Positions 8,437-18,901 of a stretch of DNA of 64,000 nt are shown piece by piece. Source of the DNA: DATLFA01 sp039915945 (lineage in GTDB: Bacteria > Actinomycetota > Acidimicrobiia > Acidimicrobiales > WLNW01); assembly GCA_039915945.1 (NCBI GenBank), contig JBDSMH010000196.1, positions 4,699 through 68,698 on the forward strand. The letters run 5' to 3'. The translations under genes and the position numbers were made by a program. Below the pieces are notes generated by a model. That model was not told the DNA's origin. It was given only the letters and a program-made list of their open reading frames with translations, and made no database searches. Each line of letters begins with the position of its first letter. Position 1 is the stretch's first letter.

Positions 8437-9012
8437 ATGGCCGATCTATTGGTCGTCGGTTTGGGCAACCCCGGCACCGAGTACGCCGGTACGCGCCACA
8501 ACGTCGGTGTCGCGGTCGTCGAGCTGCTGGCACAGCGCCACGGCGGTTCGTTCAAGAAGACCCGGGACAAGTCGTTGGTTGCGGACACTCGCATCGATAC
8601 GAAACGCGTCGTCCTCGCATTTCCGCAGACCTACATGAACGAAAGCGGCCAAGCCGTGGGACTGTTGGTGCGCCGTCACGGCATCGAAGATCTCCATCAC
8701 GTCGTCATCGTGCACGACGAGCTCGATCTGCCCGTCGGAGCGCTCCGGATCAAAGTCGGCGGCGGCCTTGCCGGGCACAATGGTTTGAAGTCGATCAAGG
8801 CGCATCTGCATACGGACGACTTCGTACGCGTGCGTATCGGCGTCGGCAAACCTCCCTCGGCGGCCAGTGGTGCCGACTACGTGCTGCGCCGCCCCAGCAA
8901 GACCGAACGCGCTGAACTCGATGCGATCGTGGCGCGCGCCGCGGACGCGGTCGAAGCCATCCTGCACGACGGGCCCGCCGCCGCGATGACCGCATTCAAC
9001 GGTGCGGCGTGA
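8437..9012 (+). CDS. pth: Peptidyl-tRNA hydrolase
   Basis: Cleaves peptidyl-tRNA released by stalled or aborting ribosomes. It is 191 residues, the usual size. Catalytic and binding residues are visible: VGLGNPGTEYAGTRHNVG (catalytic His), PQTYMNESG (Asn), VHDELDLP (catalytic Asp), and GGLAGHNGLKSI. The stop overlaps the GTG start of mfd (GTGA), indicating translational coupling. Confidence 0.97.
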   Translation: MADLLVVGLGNPGTEYAGTRHNVGVAVVELLAQRHGGSFKKTRDKSLVADTRIDTKRVVLAFPQTYMNESGQAVGLLVRRHGIEDLHHVVIVHDELDLPVGALRIKVGGGLAGHNGLKSIKAHLHTDDFVRVRIGVGKPPSAASGADYVLRRPSKTERAELDAIVARAADAVEAILHDGPAAAMTAFNGAA

Positions 9013-12000
9013 ACGCGCCTCTCGCGCGCCTCATCGACCTTGTCATCGACGACGACGCGCTGGTTTCGATCGCAGGGCGACGTGCCGGCATCGTCGCCAT
9101 CCCCGAACCGGCGCGCGCGATCGCGTTGGCCGCGCTGGCAGAGACGTCCGATCGACGGCCGATCGTCGTGGCGGTACCGACCTCGGCCGATGCCGAACGA
9201 TTGGCGCACGACCTCGCGATATTCGTCGGTGAGCAACACGTCGACGTGTTCCCGGCGTGGGAGACGCTGCCCTTCGAGCGCGTGAGCCCGAGCGTGGAGA
9301 CGATGGGCAGCCGCTTGCGCACGTTGTGGCATCTGCGCGAAGGGGGAGAGCGCTCCGACAAGTTGTTCATCGTCGCCCCCGCTCGAGCACTGGTGCAGCG
9401 ACTCGGCCCAGGCGCCGGTGACATCGATCCGATCGTGGTTGGTCCGGGTGACCAAATCGATTCGACCGCGCTCGTCGAGCGGCTCGGCGCCATCGGCTAT
9501 CGCCGTGAGTATCAAGTCGAGCACCGCGGCGAATTCGCGGTGCGCGGTTCGATCATCGACGTGTTCCCCTCGACGGCCGACGCCCCCGTGCGTATCGACT
9601 TGTGGGGCGATGAGGTCGACCGCCTGAGCGAGTTCGCCATCGACGATCAGCGGTCGACGATCGGCATCAGCGAAGTACTCATCTTCCCGTGTCGCGAGTT
9701 GCTCCCTGACGAGGAAGTGCGCGCACGGGCCGAAGAGTTGATGGGCAAAGAGCCGTGGGGACGCGAGCAGTGGGAGCGTCTCGCCAACGGCGCGCAGTTC
9801 GACGGTATGGAGTCGTGGCTGCCTTGGCTCGTCGACGACGAAGAGGTGCTGTTCGACCGCGTCGCGGGCGACGCGCTCATCGTGCTCGTCGAGCCGCAAC
9901 GGCTGCGTGACCGTGCGGCCGACATCATCAATGAAGAAGCCGATCTCGCGGCGTCGCTCGCCCGTACATGGGATGTCGAGGTTGGCGACGGCGACGAAGG
10001 ATTGCCGCGTTTGCACGTGGGGTTCGAGCGACTGCTGGCTCGATGCGACGCGCCGGTACTCACCGTCACCAACGCGCCCGACGGTCCCGATACGCCCAGC
10101 ATGGCGGCCGCCGGTTTCGACCCCGTGGTCGGCGACGGTTCGCGACTCGTCACCCAGATCAAGCAGATGCTCGACACCGGCTACCGGGTGATCATCGGCG
10201 CCGAAGGTGCGGGCTCGGCCGAGCGGGTGCATTCGCTACTCGTCGAGCACGGGTTGCAAGCCCCCATCGTCGAGCTCTCCGAACGCGGACTCAAACAGAC
10301 CGGGTTGCGCATCGTCGTCGCACCCATCCGGCGCGGCGTCGTGTTGCCGCATCACAAGCTGGCGATTGCGGCCGAGACCGACGTGACGGGTCGGCGCCGC
10401 CTTCATCGTCGGGCGCGGGTGCGGCGCCGGGCGACCACCAGCATCTTCGAAGACCTCAAAGCGGGCGACTATGTCGTGCACGCGACGCACGGGGTCGCCA
10501 AGTACGAAGGCATGGTCACGCGCGCGATCGGCGGCGTGCAGCGCGACTACCTGCTGTTGGCGTACCGCGGCGCCGACAAACTCTACGTACCGACCGATCA
10601 GATCGACGTCGTCCGTCACTACACCGGCGGCGATTCGCCGGCGCTGTCCAAGATGGGCGGCGCCGATTGGCACCGCACCCGAGCCCGGGTCAAGTCGGCG
10701 GTACGCGAGATCGCGCAAGAACTCGTCGTGTTGTATCAGCGGCGTCTCGCGACGCCCGGCCACGCGTTCATGGTCGATACGCCGTGGCAGCGCGAGTTCG
10801 AGGCCGCGTTCCCCTACGAGGAGACGCCCGACCAACGCCATGCCATCGACGACGTCAAGTCCGATATGGAAAAGCCGCAACCGATGGATCGCCTGCTGGT
10901 CGGTGATGTCGGCTTCGGCAAGACCGAAGTCGCACTGCGCGCCGCGTTCAAGGCGATCCAGGACGGCAAGCAGGTCGCGATCCTCGTACCGACCACGTTG
11001 CTGGCGCAGCAGCACCATCAGACCTTCAGCGAGCGCTTCGCCGGCTATCCCATCAGGGTCGAAGTGCTGTCACGTTTCCTCACCGCCGGGCAAGCGAAGA
11101 AAGTCATCGCCGGTGTCGCGTCGGGCGAGGTCGATCTCGTCATCGGCACGCATCGCCTCTTGTCCGAAGACCTGCGATTCAAACGGTTGGGGCTGCTCGT
11201 CGTCGATGAAGAACAGCGCTTCGGCGTCACGCACAAGGAGATGATCAAGAAGCTCCAAACCGGCGTCGACGTCTTGACGTTGACCGCCACACCGATCCCG
11301 CGCACGTTGGAGATGAGCCTCACCGGCATCCGCGATCTGTCGCTCATCAACACACCGCCGGCCGATCGTCAGCCCATCCTGACCTACGTCGGCGAGTACG
11401 ACGAGCGCGCGGTCGGCGAGTCCATTCGACGCGAGTTGCTGCGCGAGGGTCAGGTCTTCTTCGTGCACAACCGTGTGCAGGACATCGATGTGGTTGCGGG
11501 TGATATCCGAACGCTGGTGCCCGAAGCGCGCGTGGCCGTGGCGCACGGGCAGATGGACGAGAGCTCGCTCGAACGCGTGGTGCTCGATTTTTGGGACGGC
11601 GAGTACGACGTCTTGGTGTGCACGACCATCATCGAGTCGGGCATCGACATGCCGACGGTCAACACTCTCGTGGTCGATCGCGCCGACCTGCTCGGCTTGG
11701 GGCAGCTACATCAGCTGAGGGGCCGCGTCGGTCGCGCCGGCCAGCGCGCCTACGCCTACCTCTTCTATCCGCAGGGTCGAGAGCTCACCGAAGAGGCCTA
11801 CGAGCGGTTGAAAACGATCGGCGAATCGACCGAGCTCGGCAGCGGATTCAAGATCGCGATGCGCGATCTCGAGATCCGCGGCGCCGGCAACTTGTTGGGC
11901 CCCATCCAGTCGGGTCACATCGCGGCGGTCGGCTACGACTTGTATTGCCAGATGGTCAACGAGGCGATCGCAGAGCTCAACGGTGTCGAGCCCGAGGCGC

Positions 12001-12473
12001 CCCCCGAGATCGCCCTCGATCTTCCGGTCGACGCGAACATTCCCGTCGACTACATCGCCCGCGAAGATCTACGCCTCGAGGCCTACCGCCGCTTGGCTGC
12101 CGTGAACTCGATGACCGAGGTCGAGGACATTCGCACCGAATGGGAGGACCGTTACGGTCCGGTACCGCCGCGCGCCGAGGCCCTGCTCGTCGTCGCGCGC
12201 CTGCGGGCGCGCTGCATCGCGGCGGGTATCAGCGAGATCTCTGTCACAAAGGGGACAGGGTTCGGTGGCCCGGCCTGGATGGTCAAGATCGGCCCCGTGC
12301 AGCTGCCGGCGAGCAAGGTGGTGCGCCTCGAGCGCTTGTACAAGGGTTCGACGTATCGCACGGAGCCCAAGCTGTTGCTGTTGGCGCTGGCGAAGAAGCC
12401 CGATGTCGCCGGGCAATTGCTCGCCGCGCTGGTCGACCTGCTTCCCGAGGTCGAGTCCACGCCGGTAGGGTGA
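9009..12473 (+). CDS. mfd: Transcription-repair coupling factor Mfd
   Basis: A 1154-residue ATP-dependent translocase that removes RNA polymerase stalled at DNA lesions and recruits UvrA. It has a UvrB-like N-terminal region, an RNAP-interaction CarD/RID domain near residue 487 (GDYVVHATHGVAKYEGM), a Walker A GDVGFGKTE near 632, a DEEQ box (VVDEEQRFGV) near 730, SAT-like TLTATPIPRT, the helicase C domain with QLRGRVGRAGQRAYAY, and the TRCF C-terminal domain beyond residue 1000. It has full length and no disruptions. GTG start overlapping pth. Confidence 0.98.
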   Translation: MNAPLARLIDLVIDDDALVSIAGRRAGIVAIPEPARAIALAALAETSDRRPIVVAVPTSADAERLAHDLAIFVGEQHVDVFPAWETLPFERVSPSVETMGSRLRTLWHLREGGERSDKLFIVAPARALVQRLGPGAGDIDPIVVGPGDQIDSTALVERLGAIGYRREYQVEHRGEFAVRGSIIDVFPSTADAPVRIDLWGDEVDRLSEFAIDDQRSTIGISEVLIFPCRELLPDEEVRARAEELMGKEPWGREQWERLANGAQFDGMESWLPWLVDDEEVLFDRVAGDALIVLVEPQRLRDRAADIINEEADLAASLARTWDVEVGDGDEGLPRLHVGFERLLARCDAPVLTVTNAPDGPDTPSMAAAGFDPVVGDGSRLVTQIKQMLDTGYRVIIGAEGAGSAERVHSLLVEHGLQAPIVELSERGLKQTGLRIVVAPIRRGVVLPHHKLAIAAETDVTGRRRLHRRARVRRRATTSIFEDLKAGDYVVHATHGVAKYEGMVTRAIGGVQRDYLLLAYRGADKLYVPTDQIDVVRHYTGGDSPALSKMGGADWHRTRARVKSAVREIAQELVVLYQRRLATPGHAFMVDTPWQREFEAAFPYEETPDQRHAIDDVKSDMEKPQPMDRLLVGDVGFGKTEVALRAAFKAIQDGKQVAILVPTTLLAQQHHQTFSERFAGYPIRVEVLSRFLTAGQAKKVIAGVASGEVDLVIGTHRLLSEDLRFKRLGLLVVDEEQRFGVTHKEMIKKLQTGVDVLTLTATPIPRTLEMSLTGIRDLSLINTPPADRQPILTYVGEYDERAVGESIRRELLREGQVFFVHNRVQDIDVVAGDIRTLVPEARVAVAHGQMDESSLERVVLDFWDGEYDVLVCTTIIESGIDMPTVNTLVVDRADLLGLGQLHQLRGRVGRAGQRAYAYLFYPQGRELTEEAYERLKTIGESTELGSGFKIAMRDLEIRGAGNLLGPIQSGHIAAVGYDLYCQMVNEAIAELNGVEPEAPPEIALDLPVDANIPVDYIAREDLRLEAYRRLAAVNSMTEVEDIRTEWEDRYGPVPPRAEALLVVARLRARCIAAGISEISVTKGTGFGGPAWMVKIGPVQLPASKVVRLERLYKGSTYRTEPKLLLLALAKKPDVAGQLLAALVDLLPEVESTPVG
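12466..12471 (+). promoter_or_regulatory. Candidate -10 of PpiC lipoprotein gene (leaderless)
   Basis: TAGGGT, formed by the last codons of mfd, eight bases before the GTG at 12480. No Shine-Dalgarno sequence lies between. Confidence 0.3.
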
Positions 12474-12479
12474 ATCCTC

Positions 12480-13415
12480 GTGAAACGACTCGCCGGTGTC
12501 CTCGTCCTTGTCCTCGCCGCGGCGTTTGTCACCGGATGTGGCTCGTCGACGTCCCCGGCGACGGTCAATGGCACTGGTGTCGATCGCGGCGAGTTCCTCG
12601 ATCAGCTCTCGCAGCTCGCCAAGCTCAATGGAGCTGACGCCAACGCGATCACCAACGAGCAGAGCTCAGATCTGCTGACGCAGACCATCATCGCGCTGCT
12701 GATCGCCGACGACATCAAGCGGCTCGGTCTCACGGTCGACGAAGCGAACGTCGAGGCCAATCGGGTGGCGATCGAGGATGACCTCAAACAGCGCGCCGAG
12801 GCCGGTGAGGCGACCGAGGCCATCAGCAAGTCGTTCATCGCCTACGCCGCCCGCGTGCAAGCGCAGCAAGACGTACTCATCGCTCGCATCACCGATACGA
12901 CCAAACCGTGGTTCACCGATGGCGATGTGCGCAGCTATTACGACTTCGTCAAGGACACCAAGTACGTCAACTACTGCACCCACCACATCCTCGTCGACGC
13001 CGAAGCCGACGCCACCGAGATCGTCGGCCTGCTGAAGAACGGCGGCGATTTCGCCCAGCTTGCGAAAGATCGTTCGACCGACGCGTCGAGCGGCGACCAG
13101 GGGGGCGATCTCGGCTGCAACCAGAAGGGCTCGTTCGTCACCGAGTTCGAAGATGCAGTGTTGGACGCGCGCACCGGCGACACACTCGGCCCGATCAAGA
13201 CCGAGTACGGCTATCACGTCATCCGCGTCGACCAGGCGCTCGGCCTCCAGCCGTTCGACACGGTGCGCGAATCGATTGCGACCACCTTGGGCAACCAAGA
13301 CGGTTGGCTGTCGTGGAAGGTGTACAGCTCCAAGATCAAGGTCAACAAGAAGTACGGCTCGTGGAGCAATGACACCACCTCGGTCACTCCGCCCGCCGAT
13401 CCGACCCAGAAGTGA
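12480..13415 (+). CDS. Secreted lipoprotein peptidyl-prolyl isomerase (parvulin/PpiC)
   Basis: A 311-residue SurA/PrsA-like foldase anchored outside the membrane. The N-terminus is a lipoprotein signal (MKRLAGVLVLVLAAAFVTGC; lipobox VTGC, mature Cys20). A SurA_N-like helical region follows, then a parvulin domain from about residue 160: THHILVDAEADA, GGDFAQLAKDRSTD, GDLGCNQKG, PIKTEYGYHVIRVD. The GTG start is six bases after mfd, and its stop overlaps mazG (GTGA). In mycobacteria this position between mfd/mazG and eno is also held by a lipoprotein gene. Confidence 0.92.
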   Translation: MKRLAGVLVLVLAAAFVTGCGSSTSPATVNGTGVDRGEFLDQLSQLAKLNGADANAITNEQSSDLLTQTIIALLIADDIKRLGLTVDEANVEANRVAIEDDLKQRAEAGEATEAISKSFIAYAARVQAQQDVLIARITDTTKPWFTDGDVRSYYDFVKDTKYVNYCTHHILVDAEADATEIVGLLKNGGDFAQLAKDRSTDASSGDQGGDLGCNQKGSFVTEFEDAVLDARTGDTLGPIKTEYGYHVIRVDQALGLQPFDTVRESIATTLGNQDGWLSWKVYSSKIKVNKKYGSWSNDTTSVTPPADPTQK

Positions 13416-14755
13416 CTTCCGGCGGTCCCGCCCGGGTGATCGTCGTCGGGCTGGGCCCCGGCGATAGCGGGCTGGTCAGCGCGGCCACCCTTGATGCGGT
13501 GGCGTCGATCGAGCGAAGGTTCGTGCGCACCACCCGGCATCCGTCAGCGGGCATCGTCGGCGACGCCGTTTCGTTCGACGATGTGTACGAGCAGAGCGCG
13601 GATCTCGAAGAGGTCTACCGCACGATCGTCGAGCGCCTCGTGCTCGCCGCCACTGCAGGGGGCACCGTGCTCTACGCCGTACCCGGTTCACCGGTGGTGG
13701 CGGAGCGCACGGTCGATCTCTTGTCGAGCGATGCACGGGTTACGGTCGAGATCGTGCCGGCGATGTCGTTTCTCGACCTTGCGTGGGCGCGGTTGCGGGT
13801 CGACCCGATTGCGCGGGGCGTGTCCGTGGTCGACGGGCAGCGGTTCGCGACCGAGGGCGCGGGGCGTTCCGGCGCGCTGTTGGTGGCCCAGTGCGACTCG
13901 CGCGAAGTGCTGTCGCAGATCAAGCTCGCGTTCGACGAGGCACCCTGTGAATCGGTGACCGTCCTGTGCCGGCTCGGCACCGCCGGCGAGCACATCTTCA
14001 CTACGCCCTGGAGCGAACTCGACCGATCGTTCGAGCCTGATCACCTCACATCGATCTTCTTCGAGGCGGCCCACGCCACCGATGCCCGGGCCTTCGTCGA
14101 GTTCGACGAGTTGGTGCGCACGTTGCGCGCGCGGTGCCCCTGGGATCGTGAGCAGACCCATGAGTCGCTACGGCGCCACCTCATCGAAGAGTGCTACGAA
14201 GTGCTCGACGCGCTCGATGCCGTCGCCGGGCCCGATGACGCCGACGAAAGCGCCGCGGGCTATGCCCATCTCGAAGAAGAGCTCGGCGACCTGTTGTTCC
14301 AGGTCTTCTTCCACTCGGTGATTGCGTCGGAGAACGGTCAGTTCAGCGTCGTCGATGTCGTCCGCGGCATCGACCACAAGTTGCGTTCTCGCCACCCGCA
14401 CGTCTTCGGCGATGTCATCGCCGAGTCGAGCGATGACGTGCTCGCGACTTGGGAAGAACTCAAGCGGGTCGAGAAGAACCGCGACTCGGTGATGGACGGT
14501 ATTCCCCGCGCCTTGCCGGCGTTGCTGTACGCGCTCAAAGTGCAAAAGAAGGCCGAAGGTGCGGGTTATACCGAGGGTCCGGCGACGCCGGATGACGCTG
14601 TCGCGGGCGCGTCGGCGGCCGACACGGTGGCCGGCATCCTCTTCAACGCCGTGGCCTTGGCACGGGCCAGCGACATCGACCCCGAGGATGCGCTGCGCCG
14701 CGCCGCCGATGCCTACCGTGACCGTTTCCAGATCTACGAGCGCATGTCGGTGTAG
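13412..14755 (+). CDS. mazG: Tetrapyrrole methylase-MazG fusion (YabN-like NTP pyrophosphohydrolase)
   Basis: A 447-residue two-domain protein. The N-terminal half (about 1-215) is a TP-methylase fold starting RVIVVGLGPGDSGLVSAATL. The C-terminal half is MazG, which hydrolyses NTPs/dNTPs to NMPs for pool sanitation. The MazG motifs CPWDREQTHESLRRHLIEE and EECYEVLDAL (about 258) are followed by LEEELGDLLFQVFFHS (about 287), giving the Glu/Asp metal ligands. The fusion resembles Bacillus YabN. The methylase half lacks neighbours in tetrapyrrole synthesis, so its own role is unclear. A palindrome follows the stop. Confidence 0.93.
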   Translation: MTSGGPARVIVVGLGPGDSGLVSAATLDAVASIERRFVRTTRHPSAGIVGDAVSFDDVYEQSADLEEVYRTIVERLVLAATAGGTVLYAVPGSPVVAERTVDLLSSDARVTVEIVPAMSFLDLAWARLRVDPIARGVSVVDGQRFATEGAGRSGALLVAQCDSREVLSQIKLAFDEAPCESVTVLCRLGTAGEHIFTTPWSELDRSFEPDHLTSIFFEAAHATDARAFVEFDELVRTLRARCPWDREQTHESLRRHLIEECYEVLDALDAVAGPDDADESAAGYAHLEEELGDLLFQVFFHSVIASENGQFSVVDVVRGIDHKLRSRHPHVFGDVIAESSDDVLATWEELKRVEKNRDSVMDGIPRALPALLYALKVQKKAEGAGYTEGPATPDDAVAGASAADTVAGILFNAVALARASDIDPEDALRRAADAYRDRFQIYERMSV

Positions 14756-14759
14756 TTCA

Positions 14760-14809
14760 GTTCTCTTGGTGTTCTCTACCTATATATGAGTGCCGAACAC
14801 CAACAGAAC
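14760..14809. terminator. Inverted repeat behind mazG, shares arm with 54.7-kb palindrome
   Basis: GTTCTCTTGGTGTTC (14760-14774) and GAACACCAACAGAAC (14795-14809) pair at 14 of 15 positions around a 20-base A/T-rich loop. It lies four bases after the mazG stop, so a terminator or mRNA-end hairpin fits. The same 13-base arm sequence recurs in the stem at 54688-54735. Confidence 0.55.
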
Positions 14810-14894
14810 GCTTCGGGAACGCCAGAGAGACGGGGGATGAACGTGTACGTTTTCCCCTCACATCACAACAGCAACATCTGCAACGAGGATTGGC

Positions 14895-16184
<1,290 letters not shown>

Positions 16185-16194
16185 GGCCGGTGCC

Positions 16195-16512
16195 ATGACA
16201 AAGCGGATGCGGCGCCTGTTGTGGACGACCCTAGGGGCCGTGACGATCCTCGTCGTCATGGCTGTCGGCGTCTTCCCGACCCGCCAGTATCTCGATCAGC
16301 GCAACCAGAGCGCCGAGTTGAGCAGCGAGTTGCACTACCTCCAAGGCGAGAACGCAAAGCTGACCGAGCGCATCCAGTCGCTGGGCACTGCCGAAGCGAT
16401 CGAACAGATCGCTCGCGAGGAGCACGGCTACGTGCGACCGTACGAAGAGAACTACGTGGTGGTCGTCCCGCCCGGCGTGGTGGCGCGCGTGCCGTCGGTA
16501 TGGCCATTCTGA
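16195..16512 (+). CDS. FtsB/DivIC family septum formation protein
   Basis: A 105-residue bitopic membrane protein of the divisome. It has a basic N-terminus, one transmembrane helix (about 9-28, LLWTTLGAVTILVVMAVGVF), a coiled coil (about 33-65, QRNQSAELSSELHYLQGEN) and a short periplasm-side tail with the typical AREEHGYVRPYEE. The position directly behind eno is conserved across actinobacteria. In relatives DUF501 and ppx follow, but here a 10.6-kb hydroxylase/ABC module intervenes. Confidence 0.9.
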   Translation: MTKRMRRLLWTTLGAVTILVVMAVGVFPTRQYLDQRNQSAELSSELHYLQGENAKLTERIQSLGTAEAIEQIAREEHGYVRPYEENYVVVVPPGVVARVPSVWPF

Positions 16513-16593
16513 CGCCGGTCAGCCGATAATCCCTGCCGCAAGCAAGCACGATTCGGGTGGCGGGTTGCCATCCCCGATGTCTTGGAGATCGCA

Positions 16594-18885
16594 ATGAGCA
16601 TTCTCGGTAACCGCGTGCTGCGAAAGGAAGACCCGAAGTTCCTCACCTCGGGTGCGACCTATGTTGCCGATCTCGACGACGCCCGGCTGGCAAACGCCGC
16701 GTACGTCACCTACGTGCGGGCCACGGTCGCCCACGCGACGGTGAGTGGCATCGACGTCAGTGCGGCGCGGTCGATGCCCGGAGTGCTCGGTGTATTCACC
16801 GCCGCCGATGTCGCGGAGTTGGCACCGCTGACGGCCATGGTGCCGCTGTTCCCGCCGCCGATGATGACAAGGCCGTGGTTGTCGAACGAGACCGTGCGCT
16901 TCGTCGGTGAGCCCATGGTGGCAATCGTGACCGAGCACGCATACCAAGGCGAGGATGCGGCCGAGGCCGTGAGCGTCGACTACGACCCCTTGCCCGCCGT
17001 GGTCGACATGGAGACCGCCCTCTCGGGCGACGACAAGTTGTATCCAGAGCTCGGCACCAACGTGGCGGTCGACTTCGTCGCCTTCCAGATGATGAAGGGC
17101 GTCACCGACGACTCGTTCTTCGACGGCTGCGATGTCGTGGTGCGCCAGCGCGTGATCAACAACCGCGTTGCCGCGTGCCCGCTCGAAGGGCGCGCCGCGG
17201 CCGCCTCGTGGGATGGCGAGTCGCTCACGTATTGGATGAGCAACCAGTCGCCGCACTCGATCTGGGGGACGCTGCAAAAGGTCTACGGGCTGGACCCGGC
17301 CATGTGCCGTGTGATCGTGCCCGATGTCGGTGGCGGCTTCGGTCCCAAGATGGAAGGCACCCCCGAAGAGATCCTGCTGCCGTGGTTGGCGAAACAGGTC
17401 GGTCGACCGGTGCGCTTCGTCGAGACCCGCACCGAGAACATGACGGCGATGGGTCACGGGCGCGACCAGATCCAATACCTCGCCATCGGGGGTAGCCGCG
17501 ACGGCACGGTGCAGGCGTACCGCATCGAGGTGCTCGGCAATGCCGGCGCGTATTGCATGCTCGGCGGTTTCCTCCCGTTCTTCACCCATGTCATGGCGAG
17601 CGGCGTCTACGACATTCCCAAGATCGAAACCGCGGCGCGCGGCGTGGTCACCAACACGACGCCCACCGTCGCGTATCGCGGTGCCGGTCGTCCCGAGGCG
17701 ACGGCGGCCATCGAGCGGGCCATCGATCTCTTCGCCGCGGAGATCGGCATGGATCCGGTCGACGTGCGCCGCAAGAACCTCATCAAGAGCGATGCGTTCC
17801 CCGCGACGACCGCGGTGGGCACGGTGTACGACACCGGTGATTACGAGCGCTCGCTCGACCTCGTGCTCGAAGCCGCCGACTATCGCGCGCTGCGCGCCGA
17901 ACAAAAGGACAGGCGTGAGCGCGGCGATGTCAAGCAACTCGGCATCGGTGTTTCGGTCTACGTCGAGATCACGTCGGGTCCCGCTCCGGGTACCAAAGAG
18001 TGGGGCAAGGTCGAGATCAACCCCGATGGCAGTGCGACGATCTTTTCGGGCTCGTTGTCGCACGGTCAGAGTCACGCCACCGCGTTCGCGATGTTGGTGA
18101 CCGAGCAGACCGGCATCCCGATGGACAAGATCGATCTCGTGCAAGGTGATACGGCGCGCGTCCCCAAGGGGTCGGGCACCAACGCCTCCAAGTCGCTACA
18201 AGCCGGCGGTTCCGCCGTGTACGTGAGCGCGGCCAAAGTCGTCGACCAGGCGCGCCAGCTCGCGGCCGATCTCCTCGAGGCCGGCGTCGACGATGTCGTG
18301 CTCGACAAGGTCGGTGCGTACTTCCACGTGCAGGGCACCCCGGCCAAGACCGTCGGTTGGGCCGAAGTCGCGCAAGCGGCGGGCGCCGACGGCCTCTCGG
18401 CCACGACCGACGACGTGCAAGCCGGCTCGTCGTTCCCATTCGGCACGCATCTGGTGGTGGTCGAACTCGATACCGAAACGGGTGCCATCGAGGTGACGCG
18501 CATCGTCACGTGCGACGACTGCGGCACGATCCTCAACCCGAACCTCGTCGAGGGCCAGCGCCATGGCGGCATCGCGCAGGGCATCGCGCAGGCGTTGATG
18601 GAAGAGGTGCGCTACGACACCGACGGCAATCCGGTCACCGGCAACTTCACCGACTACGCCATCATTTCTGCCGCCGAATTGCCGAGCTACGAACTGATCG
18701 CGCTCGAGACGCCCACGCCGAACAACCCACTTGGCGCGAAGGGCATCGGTGAGTCGGGCGCGATCGGCTCGACGCCGGCGCTGCAGAGCGCGGTGTGCGA
18801 CGCGCTGTCGCAATTCGGCGTGCGCCACATCGACATTCCGGTCACCTCCGAAAAGGTGTGGGCCGCGCTCTCGCACCGCGCCTGA
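16594..18885 (+). CDS. Molybdenum hydroxylase large (molybdopterin-binding) subunit, xanthine dehydrogenase family
   Basis: A 763-residue CoxL/XdhB-like catalytic subunit carrying the Mo-cytosine dinucleotide cofactor; it hydroxylates an unknown aldehyde, heterocycle or acyl substrate. It starts LGNRVLRKEDPKFLTSG. The Moco contacts PDVGGGFGPK and GSLSHGQSHATAF are present, and the C-terminal catalytic Glu is in KGIGESGAIG. The loop near residue 360 reads AYRGAGRPE. Form I CO dehydrogenases have AYxCSFR there, so this is not a canonical CODH. ATG 16594 has GGAG seven bases upstream, so it was chosen over the TTG at 16582. Its FeS and FAD partners lie 2.6 kb downstream, beyond an ABC exporter. 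Confidence 0.93.
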   Translation: MSILGNRVLRKEDPKFLTSGATYVADLDDARLANAAYVTYVRATVAHATVSGIDVSAARSMPGVLGVFTAADVAELAPLTAMVPLFPPPMMTRPWLSNETVRFVGEPMVAIVTEHAYQGEDAAEAVSVDYDPLPAVVDMETALSGDDKLYPELGTNVAVDFVAFQMMKGVTDDSFFDGCDVVVRQRVINNRVAACPLEGRAAAASWDGESLTYWMSNQSPHSIWGTLQKVYGLDPAMCRVIVPDVGGGFGPKMEGTPEEILLPWLAKQVGRPVRFVETRTENMTAMGHGRDQIQYLAIGGSRDGTVQAYRIEVLGNAGAYCMLGGFLPFFTHVMASGVYDIPKIETAARGVVTNTTPTVAYRGAGRPEATAAIERAIDLFAAEIGMDPVDVRRKNLIKSDAFPATTAVGTVYDTGDYERSLDLVLEAADYRALRAEQKDRRERGDVKQLGIGVSVYVEITSGPAPGTKEWGKVEINPDGSATIFSGSLSHGQSHATAFAMLVTEQTGIPMDKIDLVQGDTARVPKGSGTNASKSLQAGGSAVYVSAAKVVDQARQLAADLLEAGVDDVVLDKVGAYFHVQGTPAKTVGWAEVAQAAGADGLSATTDDVQAGSSFPFGTHLVVVELDTETGAIEVTRIVTCDDCGTILNPNLVEGQRHGGIAQGIAQALMEEVRYDTDGNPVTGNFTDYAIISAAELPSYELIALETPTPNNPLGAKGIGESGAIGSTPALQSAVCDALSQFGVRHIDIPVTSEKVWAALSHRA

Positions 18886-18901
18886 GCTGTCGCCCACCAC
18901 G

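Noticed and set aside
16594..18885. Form I carbon monoxide dehydrogenase (CoxL)
   Set aside because: The cox-like neighbours (MoxR, VWA, CoxG) suggest it, but the active-site loop reads AYRGAGRPE instead of AYxCSFR, so only a generic hydroxylase is supported.
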